A stretch of 7,892 nucleotides of DNA, taken from DMER64 sp041654355 (GTDB taxonomy: Bacteria; Bacteroidota; Bacteroidia; Bacteroidales; UBA932). The stretch is from positions 1 to 7,892 of the forward strand of contig JBAZDQ010000062.1 in assembly GCA_041654355.1 (NCBI GenBank), read 5' to 3'. The notes under the pieces were generated by a model. That model saw only the letters and a program-made list of their open reading frames with translations. It was not told the DNA's origin and made no database searches. Each line of letters opens with the position of its first letter. Positions within the stretch are counted from its first letter, which is position 1. Positions 1 through 5,390 of this stretch are shown here, piece after piece. The position numbers were made by a program, and so were the translations under genes.

Positions 1-9
1 TTCCGATCT
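1..9. other. Possible residual Illumina adapter at the left edge
   Basis: The window opens with TTCCGATCT, the exact last nine bases of the standard Illumina adapter; read on the minus strand it is AGATCGGAA, the start of the adapter read-through sequence. The match sits at the very end of the sequence, where untrimmed adapter would be expected. The DUF1833 frame remains open through it, so genuine phage sequence is not excluded. Confidence 0.35.
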
Positions 10-413
10 ATATTTGTCAGCTTGAACTCCGGCCAGCTTGCATCTATCGTATCGAGCGCGTTGTCCATTACAATATCGACCTGACAGGTGACGGGGGTGT
101 AGACGCTCCTGATTGTTTCGGTGTAGGCCCGGTGGACATTATCAATTTCAAGCTGCATCTCCCCCGGCCCCTCATCGGTATCATCGGGCAACTTAATTCT
201 CACGGGAAGGAAAACGTAGTCATCGCCATTGGACGTTGTGCCATATACTTTCTCCGTATCGGTGGTTAGTCCTGATAGCTCCTGCGTGGGGTCTGTGCTG
301 ATCCTGATATCGTCGGCAAGGTCGGCGTGGGATAGCGTAATAAGGGCAATCGGCACCCGTCCCGTTTCCTGCGCGAATGCCGCTTCTCGGAAGTTTAACG
401 AGGTCGTGGTCAT
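1..413 (-). CDS. DUF1833 family phage tail protein, 3' end cut by the window edge
   Basis: Reading from ATG at 413-411, 137 codons are open to the window edge with no stop. The product begins MTTTSLNFREAAFAQETG and has the pattern I associate with DUF1833 proteins: an N-terminal AFAQETGRVPIALITLSH stretch (residues about 12-29), a central IKLPDDTDEGPGEMQLEIDN segment (73-92) and IRSVYTPVTCQVDIVM (101-116). DUF1833 proteins lie just downstream of the tape measure gene in lambda-like phages and are thought to act in the tail tip; their exact role is unknown. The ATG overlaps the stop of the preceding gene (ATGA, 413-410), and GAGG about 8 bases upstream serves as ribosome binding site, so the start is secure. 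The last three codons may be adapter sequence (see 1-9). The family call rests on remembered sequence pattern, not a search. Confidence 0.8.
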   Translation of the reverse strand, partial: MTTTSLNFREAAFAQETGRVPIALITLSHADLADDIRISTDPTQELSGLTTDTEKVYGTTSNGDDYVFLPVRIKLPDDTDEGPGEMQLEIDNVHRAYTETIRSVYTPVTCQVDIVMDNALDTIDASWPEFKLTNIDR

Positions 414-769
414 GGCAATACCTCGAATGACATGCTCACCTGGTACGTTCCAGGCTCTATCGCCGTCCATGTGGGGGGTTCGGTGAACCTCATCTCACAG
501 GCCACGGAATGAGCGGGGGGCTTTGTCCATGAGAACCGAAGAGAACCGCCAAGCAATGTCGTATTGTAGAACGTATCCAATGCCGCCAGTTCCGTGGCAT
601 CCATTATCATCGTGCCGGAAACAGGCTCCACCCCCGCCGTGAACCTTCGGCGTACCTTTGCCGGGCCAGCGTCCATTTCGGATTTGATTGTAACATTCGG
701 GTAGGACTGGCCATACCCGTTTACGAATAATGTTTGCGGTAAATCACTATTCCATGCTGGCACTGCCAT
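410..769 (-). CDS. Minor tail protein (tail-tip proximal, gpM-like position)
   Basis: The gene encodes 119 residues starting MAVPAWNSDLPQTLFVNGYG. Recognisable features are a DAGPAKVRRRFTAG motif (33-46), a TMIMDATELAALDTFYNTTL segment (53-72), a GGSLRFSWTKPP stretch (74-85) and a C-terminal beta strand ending VSMSFEVLP. This pattern recurs in small proteins encoded between the tape measure gene and DUF1833 genes of siphoviruses. Position and size match lambda gpM, a tail-tip component, but I infer only the general role. There is no signal peptide or membrane segment. The ATG at 769-767 lies three bases after the tape measure stop and is preceded by GGGGAG about 7 bases upstream. The stop overlaps the next ATG, which suggests coupled translation. 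Confidence is high that it is a structural tail protein and moderate for the exact assignment. Confidence 0.82.
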   Translation of the reverse strand: MAVPAWNSDLPQTLFVNGYGQSYPNVTIKSEMDAGPAKVRRRFTAGVEPVSGTMIMDATELAALDTFYNTTLLGGSLRFSWTKPPAHSVACEMRFTEPPTWTAIEPGTYQVSMSFEVLP

Positions 770-772
770 AAT

Positions 773-2659
773 TTATCTCCCCGTCAACTGTTGACGCGCC
801 CCGAAGCTCTGGCGCATCGCCTTGTTGGACTGACTCCCGAATGTGCCGAGCTTCTTCGCCACGGCCTGATCGATATAGACATCAATCGCTTTCTGGCCGT
901 CCGCCGTGGTGCGCTCTGATGTAGACACATCGGCCCCCACGTTGTTAATTATGTTCACCTCTACCCCGCCGCCGGTTGATTTGACTCCAAGATCACCACC
1001 GATCCGGGTCAATGGCATGATTGCCTCTGCTCCGGCCTCTCCCATAAGCCCCGCGCCTTGAGCCATGGGAAAGACTGTTGGGCGGGTCACGATACCCCCG
1101 GATGCAAAAGGTATGAGATTTCCGTCCTGGAATACATTGCCGTGGGCGGAGCCAAGAAAAGACTTCATACCCCCTGAGATTGAACCGAACAACGGCCCGG
1201 TGATATTCTGGTAGATCATCATTCGCAGAAGATCATCAATCATCGAATCAATCATGCCCTGAAAAGTCATCTCTCCCGTCCGGGCAAACCGGACTATCGC
1301 ATCGGCTGAATCCTTGCCCCACCCCTCAATGGCGGTTTTGAGTTCATCGAATGAATCCTTGCCGGTATCGGTAAGCCCTTTTAATGTCTCTTCGGACGCT
1401 CTGACCCCTTCGTTGATATCATCAATCATCTTCTGGATTGCTTCATACGTTGCGATATCGGCGGCGAGTTCATCTTTCCATGCCTGTTCTTTGTCCTTTG
1501 ACGCCTGTGCTGCGGCCTCCTCGCTCCGTAGCCGTTCCTGTTGCGCCCTAATCGTGGCCTCCGTGATCTTGCGGATGGCATCTGCTTCCTGCTGGTAGCG
1601 TTTGAGAGAGTTCTGTATCCGCTGTTCTTTGGCTTTGTCTTCGGCCTCCTTCTGGGCCTCCAGGGAGGCGAGTTCTTTTTCAAGTTTTGCGATTTCCTGA
1701 CTTGCGATCCCGCCCAAATCACCAAGCCCCGGAATGCCTTCAGTACGCAAAAGCTCCAGTTGCTTTTTCGTTTGTTTTATTTTCTGTGTTGTCGAACTAC
1801 CGAAAATGGCATCCCCCACGGCCCCTAACCCCACCCACGCCGCCATGAGAGTGCCGGATTCTTCTTTTGCCAGCTTCATCACGGCAAGGGTTTCGTTTAG
1901 CCAGGGGATAAGACTAAGAGCCAGGCCCCTGCCCGCCCCCTGTGCCGATTTCATCAAAATATCAAGCTGATCATTGAAGTAGGCGGCTTCGAGGGCGGTC
2001 TTGGTGGAGATAACCAGCCCCATCTCTTCGGCCTTTTTCTGCAACTGTTCGATCCCGTCCCGGCCACCGTTCAGCATGGGAATTAGTTCTGCCCCGGCCC
2101 GTCCGAAGATGTCCATTGCATAGGCGGTCTTCGCTGCGCCGTCCTCCATCTTTGAGAATCGGTCCGCAATGTCTTTCATAACCTCTTCAGAGCTTCGGAG
2201 AGTTCCATCAGAGTTCGCAACCTTGATGTTCAGATCCTCAAAGGCATCCTTGGCCTCTCCAATGCCCTTGCTCACGTCATACATATTCTGAGAGAGCTTC
2301 TTGGTGCCCTTCGCCACGGTTTCGAGGGTCGTGCCGCCCTGAGAGGCTACAAGGGCCATGGAGGATAGATACTCGGAGGTGGTGCCGGTTGCCTGTGCCA
2401 GCTTCCCCATTTCATCGGCAACGGTGATCTGCTTCTTTATGAACGCAACAGAGGCTGCGATTGCAGCGGCAACGGCATAGCCAGCGTATTTATTCAGGGC
2501 GGTTGCAGCTTCGGTAAACTTTTTACCCACCTTCCCCATTGCAGCGGACATACCGGAGGCGTTTTTCTGGACGGCGTCCTTCGCCTTCTTCATATCCGAG
2601 GCAAATTGCGCATGACCGGCACTGAGTTCGGCCCTTAATGCTCCTATAGGCTGTGCCAT
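773..2659 (-). CDS. Tail tape measure protein, lambda family
   Basis: This is the longest gene (628 residues). It sits directly after the tail chaperone frames, the usual tape measure position. The N-terminal part is helical with a hydrophobic stretch at about 57-74 (YAGYAVAAAIAASVAFI). A typical tape-measure segment KMEDGAAKTAYAMDIFGRAG spans 170-189. Residues about 293-415 are highly charged and coiled-coil-like. The C-terminal region has the lambda-family layout: SFDELKTAIEGWGKDSADAI (436-455), a GEMTFQGMIDSMIDDLLRM segment (462-480), and a glycine-rich tail with FASGGIVTRPTVFPMA and GLMGEAGAEAIMPLTR (518-552). Tape measure proteins set tail length and are ejected into the host envelope at infection. 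At the commonly used scaling of about 0.15 nm per residue, 628 residues suggest a tail near 90-95 nm. The ATG overlaps the chaperone stop (TAATG), with AAGGAA upstream as ribosome binding site. Confidence 0.95.
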   Translation of the reverse strand: MAQPIGALRAELSAGHAQFASDMKKAKDAVQKNASGMSAAMGKVGKKFTEAATALNKYAGYAVAAAIAASVAFIKKQITVADEMGKLAQATGTTSEYLSSMALVASQGGTTLETVAKGTKKLSQNMYDVSKGIGEAKDAFEDLNIKVANSDGTLRSSEEVMKDIADRFSKMEDGAAKTAYAMDIFGRAGAELIPMLNGGRDGIEQLQKKAEEMGLVISTKTALEAAYFNDQLDILMKSAQGAGRGLALSLIPWLNETLAVMKLAKEESGTLMAAWVGLGAVGDAIFGSSTTQKIKQTKKQLELLRTEGIPGLGDLGGIASQEIAKLEKELASLEAQKEAEDKAKEQRIQNSLKRYQQEADAIRKITEATIRAQQERLRSEEAAAQASKDKEQAWKDELAADIATYEAIQKMIDDINEGVRASEETLKGLTDTGKDSFDELKTAIEGWGKDSADAIVRFARTGEMTFQGMIDSMIDDLLRMMIYQNITGPLFGSISGGMKSFLGSAHGNVFQDGNLIPFASGGIVTRPTVFPMAQGAGLMGEAGAEAIMPLTRIGGDLGVKSTGGGVEVNIINNVGADVSTSERTTADGQKAIDVYIDQAVAKKLGTFGSQSNKAMRQSFGARQQLTGR

Positions 2660-2931
2660 TATCTCTTTTCCTTTGCCGCAGTTGCTTGCATTGCTCGTTT
2701 CAAATCCAGACTGCTCCTGACTGGTTTTTTACCCCGGCTCAACTTCTCGTACTTCGGGAGCTTCTTTGTACGGGTGAATGCCGCTATCAACCACGCTTGC
2801 TTATCCGCCCGTTCCATCGTGGCTTCCATAGCTATCCGGGTCTGGTACGGGGTCAACTGCCAAAATTCAACCGGACTTAATCCTGCAACCACCGCCGAGC
2901 GATACGCTTGATCCAGCCAGTCAGGGTCCGC
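2659..2931 (-). CDS. Tail assembly chaperone, -1 frame extension (gpT-like part of a gpG-T fusion)
   Basis: This frame overlaps the end of the upstream chaperone ORF and is open from the slippery site to a TAA at 2661-2659. After a -1 shift at 2937-2931 the ribosome adds 90 residues beginning ADPDWLDQAYRSAVVAGLSP, giving a predicted 189-residue fusion (99 + 90). The added part contains LSPVEFWQLTPYQTRIAMEA, characteristic of the second half of siphovirus chaperone fusions, then a basic tail (PKYEKLSRGKKP). In lambda, gpG and gpG-T help tail tube subunits assemble around the tape measure and are absent from mature virions; the same role is inferred here. A GTG at 2892-2890 could serve as an independent start (77 residues), but it has no good ribosome binding site and would cut into the conserved DWLDQAYRSAVVAGLSP stretch, so the frameshift reading is preferred. 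The stop overlaps the tape measure ATG. Confidence 0.85.
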   Translation of the reverse strand, partial: ADPDWLDQAYRSAVVAGLSPVEFWQLTPYQTRIAMEATMERADKQAWLIAAFTRTKKLPKYEKLSRGKKPVRSSLDLKRAMQATAAKEKR

Positions 2932-3227
2932 TTTTTTTTTACGTCCCCTTCAGGGACAGGAGCATCGCCGAAGTATGAATATTGTAAAGTTTTCTGTACT
3001 TCGTTTGCAAAGGGAATCAATGGCGGCGACAGAGCCATGATTTTATCGGGTGTCATCTCTGGATGGGACTCCCTCATGCCAACCGAACCGACAAAAGCCA
3101 CTGTTTCGGGATTAAATAGATCGGGGTTATCTCCATATTTCTTAGCTATCTCCGCCAATGCTTTCCAGGTATAGCGGAGAAAATAAGTTTTCCCATCTAT
3201 TTTTATTCTCTTCTCACCTGTTATCAT
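2877..3227 (-). CDS. Tail assembly chaperone, zero-frame product (gpG-like)
   Basis: This 116-residue protein begins MITGEKRIKIDGKTYFLRYT. The short IKIDGKTYFLRYTWKALAEI segment (9-28) resembles the opening of tail chaperones and gene-transfer-agent-type proteins. Hydrophobic positions continue through about residue 85, followed by a basic tail RTLTGWIKRIARRWLQD read only without a frameshift. Position between the tail tube and tape measure genes, small size, and an A AAA AAG site near its 3' end that fuses it to the next frame together identify it as the gpG equivalent. The ATG at 3227-3225 follows the HNH stop by four bases. Its likely ribosome binding site, AGGAG at 3241-3237 (spacing 9), lies inside the last codons of the endonuclease gene. 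Sequence conservation alone is weak here; the assignment relies largely on context. Confidence 0.85.
   Translation of the reverse strand: MITGEKRIKIDGKTYFLRYTWKALAEIAKKYGDNPDLFNPETVAFVGSVGMRESHPEMTPDKIMALSPPLIPFANEVQKTLQYSYFGDAPVPEGDVKKKRTLTGWIKRIARRWLQD
2931..2937 (-). promoter_or_regulatory. Programmed -1 ribosomal frameshift site, A AAA AAG
   Basis: A run of nine A followed by G on the minus strand (2940-2931) is read in zero frame as GTA AAA AAA AAG, presenting the heptamer A AAA AAG in the correct X XXY YYZ register. Slippage by -1 continues into GCG GAC CCT, in exact frame with the gpT-like ORF. A Shine-Dalgarno-like AAGGGG at 2950-2945 lies seven bases upstream of the heptamer, an arrangement that stimulates -1 slippage in E. 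coli dnaX. Downstream complementary segments (2930-2922 with 2885-2872, interrupted by a five-base bulge containing the zero-frame stop) and a small AGCG/CGCT hairpin (2908-2898) might add a stimulatory structure; that part is tentative. Confidence 0.85.
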
Positions 3228-3231
3228 CCCC

Positions 3232-3714
3232 CTATGCTCCTATTGCATTTAAATATGCGAATTTTCCGTGAAACTTTATAGCGGCTTCATTGTATGCTCT
3301 AGCCGCATCTTCGATAAAATCGTGGTATCCAAGATTTTTAGACTTCCCATTCACTTGGATATATGTTACCCATTTTCCGCCAGCCTTAGACCAAGAAACA
3401 CCCTTATACCCCGATGTATTGGTTCTCTGCGGCCCTCTATTCATCTGGTTTTGTCCATGAGCGCAATTTCTCATATTTTCTTTCTGGCAATTACAGCCAT
3501 TCCCATCTTTATGGTCAACTTCTAACCCGTTAGGTGTTTTCATAATTTTGCGGTGCATGAGAATGCAATGCCTGTTACCTTTATACTGGATGTCGCGAGC
3601 CGCATAAAAAGTATTCTTCCGTTTACATGCGTACCACTTAAACTGATTCAGCTCCTCAAAGTCTTCATCATCCACCAGGGCCACCTTGCCTTGCGTCAAC
3701 TTAATTTCTTTCAT
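3232..3714 (-). CDS. Free-standing HNH homing endonuclease with AP2 DNA-binding domain
   Basis: The 160-residue product has the layout of phage HNH-AP2 endonucleases. An N-terminal beta-rich segment (about 3-44, IKLTQGKVALVDDEDFEELN) leads into an HNH core at about 52-92, with LMHRKIM, EVDHKDGNGCNCQKENMR (His54, Asp67-His68, Asn72, Asn80) and N-rich residues. A C-terminal AP2 domain covers about 101-156 (SGYKGVSW, GKWVTYIQVNGKSKNLGYH, EDAARAYNEAAIKFHG). Such enzymes nick or cut specific phage DNA and spread their own gene by recombination; they are not structural proteins. The gene is visibly richer in A+T than the tail genes around it, a sign of separate origin. A strong GGAGGT lies about 7 bases before the ATG. 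It separates the tail tube gene from the chaperone gene, which are normally adjacent. All expected catalytic residues appear present, so it may be active; the target is unknown. Confidence 0.92.
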   Translation of the reverse strand: MKEIKLTQGKVALVDDEDFEELNQFKWYACKRKNTFYAARDIQYKGNRHCILMHRKIMKTPNGLEVDHKDGNGCNCQKENMRNCAHGQNQMNRGPQRTNTSGYKGVSWSKAGGKWVTYIQVNGKSKNLGYHDFIEDAARAYNEAAIKFHGKFAYLNAIGA

Positions 3715-3728
3715 AATAACCTCCGTAG

Positions 3729-3782
3729 TTATCGTCCGGCATAATGAGAGGGGAAGGTGCCGGAAACACCTTTTCGGGCCAT
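3729..3782 (-). CDS. Possible 17-residue leader ORF upstream of the HNH gene
   Basis: From ATG at 3782-3780 a short frame encodes MARKGVSGTFPSHYAGR and stops at TAA 3731-3729, fourteen bases before the HNH ATG. GAGGGG and AGGG lie a few bases upstream and could serve as ribosome binding sites. The frame spans the inverted repeats in this gap. It may be a leader peptide coupled to HNH translation, the stump of a gene interrupted by the insertion, or chance. No homology is recognised. Confidence 0.25.
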   Translation of the reverse strand: MARKGVSGTFPSHYAGR

Positions 3783-3797
3783 GAACCCTATCCCCTC
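3735..3797 (-). repeat. Overlapping inverted repeats in the tail tube-HNH gap
   Basis: The 91-base gap 3715-3805 holds three inverted repeats. GAGGGGA/TCCCCTC (3797-3791 with 3754-3748) encloses AAGGTG/CACCTT (3772-3767 with 3759-3754). TCCGGCA/TGCCGGA (3764-3758 with 3741-3735) overlaps the inner stem and so cannot form fully at the same time. In the late transcript these would make either a branched structure or an alternative hairpin just upstream of the HNH ribosome binding site. No U-run follows, so a classic intrinsic terminator is unlikely. Function is not known. Confidence 0.5.
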
Positions 3798-3805
3798 AAA
3801 AATCG

Positions 3806-4453
3806 CTATGACAGTGTCAATGCCCCCACCCGCTGGATCGTGAGCGACCCACTCACCTTATCGTCAACCGCCCCGGAATCACTGATGCCGATTACGTAGC
3901 CGGTAAATGTGTGAACTGATGCATCCGAATACGTGAGCTTGAAGGTCTTGAGCGTTTTTGCCGCCCTCGCCACTTCTGCCGCCAGAAGGCCGGTATCGTC
4001 AGAGGTCCAGTTGACGGAGAAGGTAACAGCACTCCCCCGAGGAATACCCGGCTTCTCTTCGGCCCGCGTTGAACCCAAAGCGGTGTAGTCAATCATGTTG
4101 TGGGTATCGCCGGGCAAATCCCAATCAGTGATTGAACATATTTCGGTGTACGTCTGCGGGGTCATTGTGGCGGTATCGGTGTTGTCGGTGATTGTAAGCT
4201 CTGTCGAATCTAGATCAATGGCAAACGTGTCGTCAGTGGCATATCTGACAACATAGCTATTTCCGTTGATGCTGGCCGCATCATCCCCGGCAAAATCATC
4301 CGCTGCCACCACATCGCCGTTGGACAAGGCGTGTGATGCTGAGGTTAGTACTGTAGGATTGGAGAGTGTCATTGCCGTTATGGTTTTGGCATCTCCCGTC
4401 CCGGTGTTCATTTCCAGCTTAGTTGTCTGGGCTTCTGTCATATCTACTGCCAT
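3806..4453 (-). CDS. Major tail tube protein with an inserted domain
   Basis: The 215-residue product forms the tail tube around the tape measure. Typical tube-protein pieces are TTKLEMNTGTGDAK (10-23), then QTYTEICSITDWDLPG (100-115), IDYTALGSTRAEEKPGIPRG (120-139), VTFSVNWTSDDTGLLAA (142-158), LKTFKLTYSDAS (168-179) and a last beta-rich part with GYVIGISDSGAVDDKVSGSL (185-204). Between the first two pieces lies an insertion at about 22-98 with ITAMTLSNPTVLTSASHALS, NGDVVAADDF, INGNSYVVRYATDDTFAIDL: the pattern of a small beta domain often inserted in phage structural proteins. It probably decorates the outside of the tube (inference). Spacing to the DUF3168 gene is 27 bases, and a near-perfect AGGAGG precedes the ATG, fitting a protein needed in many copies. 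It stops with TAG before the 91-base gap. Confidence 0.88.
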   Translation of the reverse strand: MAVDMTEAQTTKLEMNTGTGDAKTITAMTLSNPTVLTSASHALSNGDVVAADDFAGDDAASINGNSYVVRYATDDTFAIDLDSTELTITDNTDTATMTPQTYTEICSITDWDLPGDTHNMIDYTALGSTRAEEKPGIPRGSAVTFSVNWTSDDTGLLAAEVARAAKTLKTFKLTYSDASVHTFTGYVIGISDSGAVDDKVSGSLTIQRVGALTLS

Positions 4454-4461
4454 TGGTTTTT

Positions 4462-4467
4462 CCTCCT
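4462..4467 (-). promoter_or_regulatory. Strong ribosome binding site of the tail tube gene
   Basis: AGGAGG on the minus strand lies eight bases before the ATG at 4453-4451. It is the best match to the Shine-Dalgarno consensus in the window and precedes the gene whose product is needed in the highest copy number. Confidence 0.8.
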
Positions 4468-4468
4468 G

Positions 4469-4483
4469 TTATTTATTTATTTA
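4469..4483 (-). repeat. TAAA tandem repeat giving stops in all three frames
   Basis: On the minus strand the end of the DUF3168 gene runs into (TAAA)3TAA. Its four TAA triplets are offset by four bases, so all three reading frames are closed just before the tail tube ribosome binding site. The short A+T-rich spacer would also keep that site unstructured. A role is inferred; a simple slippage-generated repeat is equally possible. Confidence 0.5.
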
Positions 4484-4870
4484 TTCAGTGTGCCAAATCA
4501 TAAAATCTCTATGATAACGATAAGCCTCCACGCCTGCCTCATAGCCGCTTATTGGCCGTGATTCAGCCGTTATTGATTTAATCACCACGCCTGCAACCGT
4601 GCCGACGTAATCTATTAACGCCCCAGATATGGCTTTCATTAAAGTTTTGGCCTCAAGTGCGCTAACATTCGACCATGCCTCAACCTGCATCCTGGAGCGA
4701 GATTTGCCGGTAGTGCCCCCTAGAGCATGTTCTTCGATCCCGCCCACAGCATGATAAAGCATTAAGGGATATACAGGGGACTGTGGAAGTTTTACAGGAT
4801 AACAGCGAGTAGTTATCGCTTTCACGGTCGTATCATTCACCAGTATGTATCTGATGGCCTGCTCGATCAT
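4481..4870 (-). CDS. DUF3168 family tail completion/terminator-like protein
   Basis: The 129-residue product starts MIEQAIRYILVNDTTVKAIT. Its central part YPLMLYHAVGGIEEHALGG (34-52) followed by RSRMQVEAWSNVSALEAKTL (58-77) matches the DUF3168 pattern: a strand with proline, then a VEAWS-type strand and a helix beginning with a small residue. Proteins in this position, just before the tail tube gene, correspond to tail terminators that cap the tube and join it to the head; DUF3168 is commonly given that role, though I cannot show it directly. The ATG overlaps the previous stop (ATGA, 4870-4867) and an AGGG about 9 bases upstream is the likely ribosome binding site. The C-terminal half ends with YRYHRDFMIWHTE, a typical closing beta strand. 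Confidence 0.82.
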   Translation of the reverse strand: MIEQAIRYILVNDTTVKAITTRCYPVKLPQSPVYPLMLYHAVGGIEEHALGGTTGKSRSRMQVEAWSNVSALEAKTLMKAISGALIDYVGTVAGVVIKSITAESRPISGYEAGVEAYRYHRDFMIWHTE

Positions 4871-5388
4871 TTCATCAACCCTGCCCGTTGCTTCGCTGTC
4901 AATGTCCCTTTCGCAGCCTTTTTCGCTAAAAGTTTCGCCGCCTTCTCAAGAGCCTTCCATAACTCCTCTTTCAGGAGGTCAAGGGACACTTTCTTTTTGC
5001 TGTCCCACGCCTCCCGCATGAACGGCATCGGAGGTATGTAGCCCGTATAGGCCCCGCTTTTTTTGTATCGTTCGGCAGTTCCGAACTCGAACAGATGTGC
5101 GAGATTTGAATTTGAGCCCACGTACACCGTCACCCGATCCCGCTCCGCCCTGCCACGCTGTGACTTTTTGAGAGAGGTTCCAACCTTTATTGATTCCGCT
5201 ATCACACCGGGATTTTCAATTTTTATTCCCTGCGCGTTCTCTTTGGCACGGTCTTTGATGGGGATAGCCGCCTTCTTCAGAGCATTACGCACGACTCCAC
5301 GCTTCATAGAAAGAGTGGGAAGCTGATCAAGCGCGTCCATACACTCTTTCAGGCCGTGAAGCTCAAACTTAAAAGCGGGGCTTCCCAT
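4867..5388 (-). CDS. HK97 gp10-like tail/neck component
   Basis: The 173-residue product carries the HK97 gp10 signature: an N-terminal FKFELHGLKECMDALDQLP stretch (6-24), a basic helix with VRNALKKAAIPIKDRAKENA (33-52), a VTVYVGSNSN strand (86-95), and the conserved HLFEFGTAERY...YTGYIPPMPFMREAWD block (98-129). It ends in a lysine/alanine-rich helix (131-173) that is longer and more basic than usual for such proteins. The family contributes to the head-tail junction and tail completion. The ATG follows the GIY-YIG stop by two bases (TAATAATG). Its ribosome binding site GAGAGGA (5400-5394, spacing about 5) is made of the last codons of the endonuclease gene. Translation is probably coupled to the DUF3168 gene through the ATGA overlap at the 3' end. 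Confidence 0.88.
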   Translation of the reverse strand: MGSPAFKFELHGLKECMDALDQLPTLSMKRGVVRNALKKAAIPIKDRAKENAQGIKIENPGVIAESIKVGTSLKKSQRGRAERDRVTVYVGSNSNLAHLFEFGTAERYKKSGAYTGYIPPMPFMREAWDSKKKVSLDLLKEELWKALEKAAKLLAKKAAKGTLTAKQRAGLMK

Positions 5389-5390
5389 TA

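Noticed and set aside
1426..1725. Minus-strand ORF of 99 codons inside the tape measure gene
   Set aside because: It lies in another frame of the coiled-coil region, is abnormally rich in Arg/Lys/Pro, and is explained by the codon pattern of the tape measure gene.
2659..2892. Independent gene starting at GTG 2892
   Set aside because: No clear ribosome binding site, and protein-like, family-typical residues continue upstream in the same frame to the slippery site.
2932..2940. T9 run on the plus strand as a possible terminator
   Set aside because: It is the complement of the A9 slippery run inside the chaperone gene; there is no plus-strand gene and no strong GC hairpin directly before it.
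2931..2940. Chaperone frame break as a sequencing homopolymer error
   Set aside because: The two-frame arrangement with A AAA AAG is the normal state of this gene pair in siphoviruses, and the zero frame also ends properly soon after; an indel is possible but not needed.
3735..3797. Intrinsic terminator between tail tube and HNH genes
   Set aside because: Stems are present but no U-run follows them on the transcribed strand, and essential tail genes downstream need read-through.
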